A stretch of 5,420 bases of DNA, taken from positions 1-5,420 of the forward strand of contig JBBQPM010000307.1 in NCBI GenBank assembly GCA_038217425.1, in the 5' to 3' direction. A program made the translations under genes and the position numbers. The notes beneath the pieces were generated by a model, which did no database searches, was not told the DNA's origin, and saw only the letters and a program-made list of their open reading frames with translations. This stretch comes from JAIEPT01 sp038217425. Its GTDB lineage: Bacteria > Planctomycetota > Planctomycetia > Gemmatales > Gemmataceae. This document shows, one piece after another, positions 1-5,341 of the stretch; the stretch's first letter is position 1, and each line of letters opens with the position of its first letter.

Positions 1-171
1 ATCGAGTAGGCCCAGAAAGTCGGCGTCGAGTTTGCGTGGGCCGTTGTCTTGGCGGCCGTCCCACAACGAGGCTTCGCCGCGTTCGCGGAATCGTTGGGCG
101 ACCCGATATACCGTGGTGTTGTGACAGTCCACAAAGTCTTCAATTTCACGAGCGCTGCGGCCGTTCCACAG
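1..171 (-). pseudogene. Truncated HTH transposase fragment (IS630-like N-terminal domain)
   Basis: The minus strand reads in frame from about 171 to the window edge: LWNGRSAREIEDFVDCHNTT, then VYRVAQRFRERGEASLWDGR, then QDNGPRKLDADFLGLLD. This is the winged/homeodomain-like HTH found at the N-terminus of IS630-type and related transposases: GRSAREIEDFV for the first helices, TTVYRVAQRF for the recognition helix, and GEASLWDGR as the linker. No start codon lies in a plausible place. Just upstream the frame enters an inverted repeat (175-233) and meets stops at 190-192 and 196-198, so the first residues of the domain are missing. The catalytic DDE part would lie beyond the left edge and cannot be seen. 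The gene was probably broken by insertion or recombination at the repeat. The exact transposase family is an inference from the HTH alone. Confidence 0.7.
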
Positions 172-174
172 ATT

Positions 175-233
175 GGAAGAGAAAAGGGGTCAGGTTTAAT
201 TCCAAATATTTAACCTGACCCCTTTTCTCTTCC
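175..233. repeat. Perfect 22-bp inverted repeat, REP-like palindrome
   Basis: The arms at 175-196 and 212-233 are exact reverse complements. The left arm begins GGAAGAGAAAAGGGG and ends TCAGGTT. The 15-base centre can add three more pairs after one mismatch, leaving a loop of about 7 bases. The AAAAGGGGTCAGGTT core resembles short palindromes spread by RAYT (REP-associated tyrosine) transposases, and it shares AAAAGGGG-CAGG with the 19-bp repeats at 1338 and 1525. The element abuts the broken end of the HTH transposase fragment. It could also act as a transcription stop, but it is not followed by a clear T-tract on either strand. Confidence 0.85.
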
Positions 234-244
234 CCTTTTCTCTT
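219..244. repeat. 13-bp tandem duplication at edge of palindrome
   Basis: CCCCTTTTCTCTT occurs twice back to back, at 219-231 and 232-244. The first copy forms most of the right arm of the inverted repeat. A third partial copy, CCCCTTTTC, is at 274-282. The arrangement suggests slippage or a second, partial insertion of the same repeat family. Confidence 0.8.
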
Positions 245-246
245 CC

Positions 247-262
247 TATAATATTTATTATA
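247..262. repeat. AT-only palindrome
   Basis: TATAATA (247-253) and TATTATA (256-262) are reverse complements separated by TT, inside an AT-rich patch (about 246-268) that contrasts with the GC-rich surroundings. It contains a TATAAT string, but I find no convincing -35 partner or downstream gene. It may be a preferred insertion target or part of the repeat element. It lies in the 3' flank of the methyltransferase gene. Confidence 0.55.
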
Positions 263-318
263 AACATACCTATCCCCTTTTCGGCTTTCCATTCTCCTCG
301 TTCCAGAGCATGCCAACC

Positions 319-1275
319 CTATTGTGCCCCTTGGTAATACTCCACCATTTCCCTGGGCGTGAGTTCGCGGTCAGATTTCTTACCGAGAAAGAACACTCCG
401 CAGGCACCGTCCACAGTTTCACGACGTCCACAAAAGTAATCAAGATATGCGACCCAGAAGAACATCAGTAGAAGGAGTTTCTCCACCAGAGTGGATCGAA
501 AGATGCTACGTCCGAGATGGCTGATTGTCCACCGTGCCTGTGTGCCCGGCCCCTGGACCGCGCCTGAATCGATTACGGCAAACCTGCGAAAAAGGTACCG
601 GTGGCCGCTCTCCGTGAAACGCGTGAAGTCGTAGGCTCCCTCGTGAACTTGTTGTAGAAAGGGCGTTTCGGCGTACACGACACCGTTGGGTTTTAGCACA
701 CGGTGAATTTCGGCCACGACCTTCGCCGGCTCGAGGACGTGTTCGAGTACTGCTTGAATCAGCACGCCATCCACTGATTGGTCCCGCAAGGGGATCTGGT
801 GCCCATCCGCGACAATTTGCGTTAACGGACTCCCGTAGACGTCGAAGGCTATCAGCCGGACCGCTGAGTCGCGGTACAGTGAATTAGTACCGCTTCCGAC
901 CGTCCCTCCTCCTACCACCAAAATCGTCGGTTGGGGCGTTCCTTCCTTGGCCAATTCGATAAAGCGATCGATGTTTTTGATCGTCACGCCACTGGTCGGG
1001 AAAAGCATCTTCAAGATGACAGACTTTAGGAAGCCGGCTTTTCGCCGAACGACAAGACTTGTTGCTCCGGTGGAAAAGACTTTATCCTCCGCCAGAATGC
1101 TATTGTTGAAATCTACCAGAACAAGGTGTGAGCCGACCGTGCGGAAGCGATTCGACTGCAGGGGGCAGGCCGGGTTGCTGCAAAAACAGTGGTTCAAGGC
1201 GCCGACCAGGGGGCTTTTGCAACGCGGGCAGGCGAGTGAGTGAGCGATCTCATCAAAAGTCAGGAGCGGATTCAT
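319..1275 (-). CDS. Class I SAM-dependent methyltransferase with N-terminal zinc ribbon
   Basis: A 318-residue protein that probably transfers a methyl group from S-adenosylmethionine; the acceptor cannot be told. Counting from the ATG at 1275, a CPRC pair (C16, C19) with C30/C32 and C37 forms a zinc-ribbon-like start similar to Trm112-type domains. The Rossmann fold follows: ILVVGGG (about 118-124) as motif I, the acidic FDVYG (D145), VADGHQIPL (about 155-163), and VLEHV (about 176-180), typical of Methyltransf_11 proteins. EIHRVLKPNGVVYAETPF is the usual following strand. Near the C-terminus is a hydrophobic patch, LLLLMFFWVAYLDYF. A TTG at 1281 is an alternative start; AGGA at 1289-1286 lies 10 bases from the ATG and 4 from the TTG, so I prefer the ATG. 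Such enzymes often sit in polysaccharide or glycan clusters, but no such neighbours are visible. The gene looks less GC-rich than those to its right and lies between mobile-element relics, which hints at transfer. The reading frame is intact. Confidence 0.88.
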   Translation of the reverse strand: MNPLLTFDEIAHSLACPRCKSPLVGALNHCFCSNPACPLQSNRFRTVGSHLVLVDFNNSILAEDKVFSTGATSLVVRRKAGFLKSVILKMLFPTSGVTIKNIDRFIELAKEGTPQPTILVVGGGTVGSGTNSLYRDSAVRLIAFDVYGSPLTQIVADGHQIPLRDQSVDGVLIQAVLEHVLEPAKVVAEIHRVLKPNGVVYAETPFLQQVHEGAYDFTRFTESGHRYLFRRFAVIDSGAVQGPGTQARWTISHLGRSIFRSTLVEKLLLLMFFWVAYLDYFCGRRETVDGACGVFFLGKKSDRELTPREMVEYYQGAQ

Positions 1276-1337
1276 AGGCAAAATATCCTAATCATCAAAT
1301 GGTAACAATCGCTGTTCTGTTGTTTAGAGAAGAAGTT

Positions 1338-1356
1338 AAGGGGACAGGCATGTTTT
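1338..1356 (+). repeat. 19-bp direct repeat, left copy (RAYT/REP-type)
   Basis: AAGGGGACAGGCATGTTTT is identical to 1525-1543, and both copies are preceded by a similar AGAAGT-(T/GTAA) lead-in. The two copies bracket the RAYT transposase relic, so they look like the ends, or end-associated REP units, of one element. The first bases of the core match the AAAAGGGG-CAGG core of the 175-233 palindrome. Confidence 0.8.
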
Positions 1357-1393
1357 CTATCGCCGCTATTTTCGCGATTCGCATAATGCGCGT

Positions 1394-1512
1394 ATGCCCC
1401 GCATCGCTCGAGCTTTCGTCGCCGGTACTTGTTACCACGTCCTCAATCGCGGTAGGTCCCGATGCCGTGCTGGCGTATTGACTGATGCCCAAATCACCTC
1501 CACCTCGTCCTC
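1394..1512 (+). pseudogene. Internally deleted RAYT (IS200-like) transposase relic
   Basis: The start ATG at 1394 opens MPRIARAFVAGTCYHVLNRG, the characteristic N-terminus of REP-associated tyrosine transposases (Y1, HUH family). After roughly 20-25 residues this similarity ends. About 60 bases on, the conserved catalytic segment MPNHLHLVL reappears: ATG CCC at 1485-1490, then AAT CAC CTC CAC CTC GTC CTC at 1492-1512. The two parts are split by one extra A in the AAA at 1491-1493, so the HUH pair (His codons 1495-1497 and 1501-1503) is in another frame than the start. In full-length relatives about 40 residues separate these parts, and a longer domain with the catalytic tyrosine follows. Here the region between is mostly deleted and nothing remains after the HUH motif, where the second 19-bp repeat begins 13 bases later. 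The relic cannot encode an active enzyme. Confidence 0.8.
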
Positions 1513-1524
1513 CAAGAAGTGTAA

Positions 1525-1543
1525 AAGGGGACAGGCATGTTTT
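1525..1543 (+). repeat. 19-bp direct repeat, right copy (RAYT/REP-type)
   Basis: This is the second exact copy of AAGGGGACAGGCATGTTTT, 187 bases after the first and in the same orientation. It starts immediately downstream of the HUH remnant and leads into the hairpin at 1555-1622. Confidence 0.8.
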
Positions 1544-1554
1544 TATGGAAAAGC

Positions 1555-1622
1555 AAAAAAGGACGGCACGTTATTGATGCGCACATCAACCTATTAACTA
1601 AAAAAGTTCCGTGCCCTTTTTT
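1555..1622. repeat. REP-like imperfect hairpin
   Basis: AAAAAAG (1555-1561) pairs with CTTTTTT (1616-1622). After a three-base bulge, GGCACG (1565-1570) pairs with CGTGCC (1610-1615). Inside is a smaller perfect hairpin, TTGATG-CGCA-CATCAA (1574-1589). The nested layout and position next to a RAYT relic fit a REP/BIME-type unit. The run of T after the stem could also let it stop transcription on the plus strand, though no plus-strand gene ends here. Confidence 0.65.
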
Positions 1623-1658
1623 CTGCCCACGAACGCAAAATGCAATTCGCCGACGAAA

Positions 1659-1691
1659 TTCTCGTTCCCGCGCAGAGCATGGGAACGAGAA
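1659..1691. repeat. TTCTCGTTCCC palindrome, possible terminator for the htrA-like gene
   Basis: TTCTCGTTCCC (1659-1669) and GGGAACGAGAA (1681-1691) form a perfect 11-bp stem around an 11-base centre that itself contains GCAGAGC. From general knowledge, palindromes of the CTCGTTCCC...GGGAACGAG type recur between genes in many unrelated bacteria. It lies 43 bases beyond the stop of the htrA-like gene, where a stem-loop could stop or protect that transcript, but there is no strong U-tract. Confidence 0.75.
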
Positions 1692-1734
1692 CCGCGGCCC
1701 GTTGATAAAGATCGCGAACCGAATCTCCGCTTTG

Positions 1735-2826
1735 CTAATTCGTCGTTCCGAACGCCTTCGGTTGCTCCTCGATGGTGACCTCGAGCGTCATGCGCTGTCC
1801 GTCGCGCGTGATCTCGAACGTCGCCGCCTTGTTGATCGGCAAGTTGGCGACCGCGTGCTGCAGCGTCTTGCCGTCGCGGATCGCCTTCTCGTCGATCGAT
1901 ACCAGGATGTCGCCGGTCTTCATGCCGGCCTTGGCGGCGGGGGATTCGTCGAAGACCTGGCCCACGAGCACGCCCTGCACCGGCTTGCCGGGCGCCTCGG
2001 GCGTGAGTTCGCGAATCTGGATGCCGAGGTAGCCGCGCTTGACGACGCCGTCGGTCTGCAGCGCCTTGGCCACGGACTTTGCGAGGTTGCTGGAGACGGC
2101 GAGGCCGATTCCCTGGAACCCGCCGGATCGGCTCTTGATGGCTGCGTTGATGCCGACCACCTTGCCGTCCATGGCGATGAGCGGGCCCCCCGAATTGCCC
2201 GGGTTGATGGCCGCGTCCGTCTGCAGGAAATCTTCGTACATGTTCATGTTGAGGTTTCGGCCCTTGCCGCTGAGGATGCCGTGCGTCACGGTGCCGGTCA
2301 GTCCGAAGGGCGCGCCGACGGCGAGGACGCGGTCGCCGATCTCGTACTGACTGCTGTCGCCCAGTTCCAAGGCGGGGAACGCCAGCTGCTTTTCATCGAG
2401 CACGACGATGGCGAGGTCGGTGCGGGTGTCGACGCGGATGTCCTTGGTGGTAAACTTTCGGCCATCGTAGAGCGTGACGGTGACGGACTCGGCGCCCTCG
2501 ACGACGTGGTTATTGGTGAGGATGACGCCCTTGGCATCGATGAAGACGCCTGAACCGAAGCCGAGCTTGGGGAACTCTTCCGCGAACGGCTCGAGGCGTT
2601 GTTTGGGACGAACGATCTGTTTCCCCTTGGCGTCGATGCTGACGACGGCGGGGAGGACGGCTTTGACGAGATCGCGGTACGAGGTAATTTCCTTGGGGAA
2701 CATCGCCGGCGCCGGCGCCACGGGGGGCGGCGGCAGCGGCACTTGTCCGTGGAGCCAACTCAGACAGACCATCCCGACCCCAAGACCCAGACTGAAAAGG
2801 ATTGCAGAAAGTGTGTAGCGCTTCAT
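1735..2826 (-). CDS. HtrA/Deg-type serine protease with one PDZ domain
   Basis: A 363-residue envelope protease that should cleave misfolded or regulatory proteins outside the cytoplasmic membrane. Residues 4-25 are a hydrophobic signal or anchor segment, followed by a Pro/Ala-rich linker (29-41). The trypsin-like domain (about 50-255) carries the full catalytic triad: H107 in TNNHVVEG, D137 in RTDLAIV and S212 in NPGNSGGP. The oxyanion-loop region and GIGLAV strand are normal. One PDZ domain follows (about 264-355), beginning GYLGIQIRELTPE and including SPAAKAGMKTGDILVSID. With one PDZ and a probable N-terminal anchor the layout resembles DegS or short HtrA proteins rather than two-PDZ DegP/DegQ, but sequence alone does not set the DegS role. 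GGGAG lies six bases before the ATG. The lipoprotein gene is 101 bases upstream on the same strand, and a hairpin (2846-2872) lies in that gap. No defect is seen. Confidence 0.94.
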   Translation of the reverse strand: MKRYTLSAILFSLGLGVGMVCLSWLHGQVPLPPPPVAPAPAMFPKEITSYRDLVKAVLPAVVSIDAKGKQIVRPKQRLEPFAEEFPKLGFGSGVFIDAKGVILTNNHVVEGAESVTVTLYDGRKFTTKDIRVDTRTDLAIVVLDEKQLAFPALELGDSSQYEIGDRVLAVGAPFGLTGTVTHGILSGKGRNLNMNMYEDFLQTDAAINPGNSGGPLIAMDGKVVGINAAIKSRSGGFQGIGLAVSSNLAKSVAKALQTDGVVKRGYLGIQIRELTPEAPGKPVQGVLVGQVFDESPAAKAGMKTGDILVSIDEKAIRDGKTLQHAVANLPINKAATFEITRDGQRMTLEVTIEEQPKAFGTTN

Positions 2827-2845
2827 GGACGACTCCCGGAGAAGA

Positions 2846-2872
2846 ATGATGGAGAAGAGCCATCTCCATCAT
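2846..2872 (-). promoter_or_regulatory. Perfect hairpin in the leader of the htrA-like gene
   Basis: ATGATGGAGA (2846-2855) and TCTCCATCAT (2863-2872) pair over 10 bp around a 7-base loop. It lies 19 bases upstream of the htrA-like start codon, in the gap after the lipoprotein gene. In the minus-strand transcript the stem is followed by TCTTCTCC, too weak a T-tract for a clear intrinsic terminator. It could reduce read-through from the lipoprotein gene, stabilise the downstream message or be an operator. TCCCGGA also occurs on both sides of it (2834-2840 and 2874-2880). Function is unproven. Confidence 0.5.
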
Positions 2873-2927
2873 ATCCCGGAAGGGGGGGGCGAGATCAAGG
2901 GGGTAGTTTGGCGAATTTCGGAGCCGA

Positions 2928-3155
2928 TCAGCGTTCCGCGACCGTCAGCTTGATGAACGCCGGCAAGTGAAAGGGATCGGTGGGGGGCGTGATTTCCAGG
3001 AACGGAACGTCCTGAGGCGGCTGCTGTTTGCCCTTCGTTTCGACCGGCTTGCGCAGCTCGAACAAGGGATCGTACGGCAAACCGGGATCCTTGAACCAGG
3101 ACTGACATCCCGTCAGGCACAAGGCGCTCGTCAACATCAACAGCACACGCTTCAT
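2928..3155 (-). CDS. Small putative lipoprotein, family not recognised
   Basis: A 75-residue protein beginning MKRVLLMLTSALCLTGCQSW. Basic residues at 2-3, a hydrophobic stretch and a lipobox LTGC ending at C17 predict cleavage by signal peptidase II and lipid attachment, leaving a mature protein of about 59 residues. Gln follows the cysteine; under the E. coli +2 rule this would not retain it in the inner membrane, but that rule may not hold in this lineage. The rest is polar and Pro-rich (KGKQQPPQDVPFLEITPPTD) with no known domain. GGAGG lies 10 bases before the ATG. The gene is co-directional with the htrA-like gene 101 bases downstream, so the pair may be an operon, and it is divergent from the propeller gene. 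The start and signal sequence make it credible as a real gene despite its size. Confidence 0.72.
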   Translation of the reverse strand: MKRVLLMLTSALCLTGCQSWFKDPGLPYDPLFELRKPVETKGKQQPPQDVPFLEITPPTDPFHLPAFIKLTVAER

Positions 3156-3311
3156 GCGCCGGCCGCCTCCGACGGAAAAACCCGATCCCTCACCTCAGAT
3201 TATCGGCGCCCGGCGGACGCGGGTTCACTAAAAATTGGCGCCGGGGTGAATAACCGCTGGTCCGCGTGCGTATACAATTTCGGAGACTTCCCCCCTACCT
3301 TCGAGGCAATC
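3156..3311. promoter_or_regulatory. Divergent intergenic region with a possible plus-strand -10
   Basis: These 156 bases separate the divergent lipoprotein and propeller genes, so promoters for both directions must lie here or overlap the gene starts. The clearest candidate is TACAAT (3273-3278), one mismatch from TATAAT, 34 bases before the propeller start codon. No good -35 is seen at the usual distance. I find no convincing promoter for the minus strand and no clear operator. Confidence 0.3.
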
Positions 3312-4616
3312 ATGCGAAACCGCTTGCTCCTGACCTGCCTGACGATCGGCTTCGCCGCGTCTTTGTTCGCGGAGGATTGGCCCACCTTTCGCGGCGCCCA
3401 GCGCACCGGCGTCTCCAGCGAGGCCGGCCTACTCGCCAAGTGGCCCGATGCCGGCCCCCCGCTCCGCTGGGCCTATAAAAACGCCGGCCTGGGCTTCTCG
3501 TCCGTCTCCGTCGTCGCCGGCGTCGTCTACACCCTCGGCACTCGCCAAGAAGACGAAATCGTCATCGCCCTCGACCTCGAATCCGGCAAGGAACTCTGGA
3601 CCGCCAAGATCGGCCCCATCTTCACCTTCAAAGGAAACACCTGGGGCGACGGGCCCCGCTCCAACCCCACAATCGACGGCAAGCTCCTCTTCGCCCTCGG
3701 CGGTCAGGGCGATCTCCTCTGCGTCGACGTCGCCAGCAAACAAGAAGTCTGGCGCAAGAACCTCATCCGCGATTTCGGCGGCGTCATGATGACCGAATGG
3801 GGCTACAGCGAATCCCCGACCGTCGACGGCGACCTCCTCATCGTCACCCCCGGCGGCGCCAAGGGAACCCTCCTCGCCCTCAACAAAACCACCGGCGCCA
3901 AGGTCTGGCAGTCCGAAGGCCTTACCCACAGCGCCCCCTACACCTCCGTCGTCATCGCCGACATCCACAAGGCCAAACAGTACGTCCAGATGAGCTACCT
4001 CGCCGGCAAGGGCGTCTTTGTCAACGGCTTCGAGCCCAAGACCGGTAAAGTTCTCTGGACCCATCAGGCCTTCGAAGGCGATAGCTACAACGTCGCCACC
4101 ACGCCCATCGTCGAGAACAACTCCGTCTATTACTCGACCGGCAACGGCCTGGGCTCCGGACGCATCGAGATCGGCGCCGACCATAAAGTCGAGCCGAGCA
4201 AATACACCGGCAAAGCCGTCAAAGCCATGAAGAACGGCCACGGCGGCGTCGTCAAGCTCGGCGACCAGCTCTGGGGCCATTCCGAAAATAGCATGTGGGT
4301 CTGCCAGGACTGGACGACCGGCAAGTCCCTGCTCGCCGACCGCGCCCAACTCCCGGCCACCAGCGGCGCCATCACCGCGGCTCAGGGAATGCTGTATCTG
4401 GTCACCGACAGCGGCGAAGTCGCCCTGGTGAAAGCCGACGTCGGCAACGGCAAGAACCTCGACGTCGTCAGCCAATTCAAGCTGCCGTTCGCTTCGAACT
4501 TCCCCAAAATGAGGCCCACCAGCCAGGCCAGCAAGGTCTGGGCGCACCCGGTCGTTTCCAACGGCTGCCTGTTCGTGCGCGATTCCGAGTTCGTGATGTG
4601 CTTCAAAATCAAATAG
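3312..4616 (+). CDS. Secreted PQQ-like beta-propeller repeat protein
   Basis: A 434-residue exported protein. MRNRLLLTCLTIGFAASLFA (1-20) is a typical signal peptide, with cleavage likely before ED. It is followed by DWPTFRG (22-28), the usual start of planctomycete-type PQQ-like propellers. Blade motifs of the form A-x-D/N-x-x-(S/T)-G-K-x-x-W recur: ALDLESGKELW (86-96), CVDVASKQEVW (137-147), ALNKTTGAKVW (189-199) and GFEPKTGKVLW (239-249), with further weaker blades to the end. This is the fold shared by BamB and quinoprotein alcohol dehydrogenases. I see no cytochrome c CxxCH motif, and real PQQ binding or enzyme activity is not shown; a binding or scaffold role outside the membrane is equally possible. 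The frame is open upstream to 2967, but that would overlap the lipoprotein gene. The ATG at 3312 has GAGG five bases upstream and directly starts the signal peptide. It may be co-transcribed with the gene at 4688. Confidence 0.92.
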   Translation: MRNRLLLTCLTIGFAASLFAEDWPTFRGAQRTGVSSEAGLLAKWPDAGPPLRWAYKNAGLGFSSVSVVAGVVYTLGTRQEDEIVIALDLESGKELWTAKIGPIFTFKGNTWGDGPRSNPTIDGKLLFALGGQGDLLCVDVASKQEVWRKNLIRDFGGVMMTEWGYSESPTVDGDLLIVTPGGAKGTLLALNKTTGAKVWQSEGLTHSAPYTSVVIADIHKAKQYVQMSYLAGKGVFVNGFEPKTGKVLWTHQAFEGDSYNVATTPIVENNSVYYSTGNGLGSGRIEIGADHKVEPSKYTGKAVKAMKNGHGGVVKLGDQLWGHSENSMWVCQDWTTGKSLLADRAQLPATSGAITAAQGMLYLVTDSGEVALVKADVGNGKNLDVVSQFKLPFASNFPKMRPTSQASKVWAHPVVSNGCLFVRDSEFVMCFKIK

Positions 4617-4631
4617 ATTTTGTCCGCTGAC

Positions 4632-4686
4632 GCTTTCTCCGGCGATGAACGAGGTGTAACCACCCTCGTCCTTCACCGGAGAAAGC
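4632..4686 (+). promoter_or_regulatory. Long hairpin covering the ribosome binding site of the next gene
   Basis: GCTTTCTCCGG (4632-4642) and CCGGAGAAAGC (4676-4686) are perfect 11-bp reverse complements. The space between holds an inner stem, ACGAGGTG (4649-4656) with CACCCTCGT (4661-4669), which needs one bulged base. The right outer arm contains GGAG (4678-4681), the only good Shine-Dalgarno for the gene starting at 4688, and it ends one base before that start codon. In the message the site would be paired. This may limit translation unless the hairpin is opened, or it may end or process the propeller transcript. No U-tract follows, so it is not a standard terminator. Confidence 0.6.
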
Positions 4687-4687
4687 C

Positions 4688-5341
4688 ATGAAACTCCTCC
4701 TCCTCGCTTCCATATTCGTCTCGACCGGCAGTCTGCTCGCCCAGGGACCGCATCACGGCCGGCCTGTCGGTCACGTGCATCCCGGCCGACCGTTCGCGCA
4801 CGGCGTTTACTACGCCGGTCACGCCCCTCCGCAGTGGGCCCATCGCTACTACGACGCTCGCTATCAAACCACTCTGTACTTCGATCCGCACGTCCGCGCC
4901 CATTATTATTGGTGCCAGCCGGCGGGGCGATTCTACCCGGTGTCGTACAACCCGTACGGGACGTACCGCTGGAACGGTCCGAGCAGCCCGAGTTTCGCGG
5001 GGCCGAAGCGGCCCGGCGGGGCGCCGACGATGCAGCCGCAGGGACCGGGCGGAGCGCCGCAACCGCAAGGGCCTGGCCTGGCGCCCAAGACGCAGCAGCC
5101 GACGTTCAACGTGAAGTCGCCAACGAATCCCAACGGGCCGACCGCGAAAGTGCAGACCCCGACGAATCCCAACGGGCCGACCGCGAAAGTGCAGACCCCG
5201 AACCCGACGGGCCCCATGTTGGCGCCGCCGCCGCTGTTCAGTCCGTCGACGACGCCTGCGCCGTCGGGAGTCGTGCCGCCGCAGGCGCTCGCTCCGACGC
5301 AGAAGATCAATCCGATCGAGCCGAGCAATCCCGACCGGTAA
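4688..5341 (+). CDS. Secreted Tyr-, Pro- and Gly-rich protein with 13-residue repeats
   Basis: A 217-residue protein of unknown function. MKLLLLASIFVSTGSLLA (1-18) is a signal peptide, with cleavage likely before Q19. A His/Gly/Pro-rich part follows (about 20-47: HHGRPVGHVHPGRP), then a Tyr-rich part with the most conserved-looking segment, HYYWCQPAGRFYPVSYNPYG (about 73-92). The C-terminal half is low complexity: PQGPGGAPQ-type runs, then TNPNGPTAKVQTP repeated exactly at residues 146-158 and 159-171, then a Pro-rich tail. GGAG lies six bases before the ATG, inside a hairpin. The propeller gene ends 71 bases upstream on the same strand, so co-expression is possible. Proteins with a YYW-x-PAG-x-(F/Y)YPVSY core look familiar from planctomycetes, but I know no function. 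A cell-surface or matrix role is a guess from composition. Confidence 0.8.
   Translation: MKLLLLASIFVSTGSLLAQGPHHGRPVGHVHPGRPFAHGVYYAGHAPPQWAHRYYDARYQTTLYFDPHVRAHYYWCQPAGRFYPVSYNPYGTYRWNGPSSPSFAGPKRPGGAPTMQPQGPGGAPQPQGPGLAPKTQQPTFNVKSPTNPNGPTAKVQTPTNPNGPTAKVQTPNPTGPMLAPPPLFSPSTTPAPSGVVPPQALAPTQKINPIEPSNPDR
5123..5200 (+). repeat. Two exact 39-bp tandem copies inside the secreted protein gene
   Basis: The 39-base unit at 5123-5161 is repeated without change at 5162-5200, in frame, coding TNPNGPTAKVQTP twice. A decayed third start (NPTGP) follows. Complete identity at the DNA level points to a recent duplication or to ongoing slippage that could vary protein length between strains. Confidence 0.9.

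Noticed and set aside
36..218. A 60-codon plus-strand frame at the left end
   Set aside because: It lies antisense to the HTH transposase fragment and ends inside the palindrome. No signal for a real gene is seen.
175..282. CRISPR-like array suggested by repeated CCCCTTTTC units
   Set aside because: The copies are adjacent or irregularly spaced, with no spacers of constant length and no cas genes. They are better explained as a palindromic repeat with slippage.
1279..1318. Promoter for the methyltransferase (TTGTTA and TATTTT, 17 bases apart, minus strand)
   Set aside because: The would-be -10 lies only four bases before the start codon, so the transcript would begin inside the gene.
1537..2553. 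A 338-codon open frame on the plus strand across the protease gene
   Set aside because: It starts inside the repeat region and runs antisense through the conserved HtrA-like gene. The product is Arg/Asp/Leu-rich without recognisable motifs.
2967..3311. N-terminal extension of the propeller protein to 2967
   Set aside because: It overlaps the lipoprotein gene on the other strand, has no similarity to the family, and would bury the signal peptide that begins at 3312.
3429..4676. A 415-codon open frame on the minus strand across the propeller gene
   Set aside because: It is antisense to a clear signal-peptide propeller protein. Its product is a monotonous Gly/Ala/Asp/Val-rich sequence with no domain, which is what strong C-ending codon bias in the real gene produces.
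1735..5341. A new defence, secretion or biosynthetic system across the window
   Set aside because: The genes seen are a protease, a lipoprotein, a propeller protein and a low-complexity secreted protein in two divergent units. Nothing ties them to one pathway, and no nuclease, helicase, toxin or synthase signature is present.
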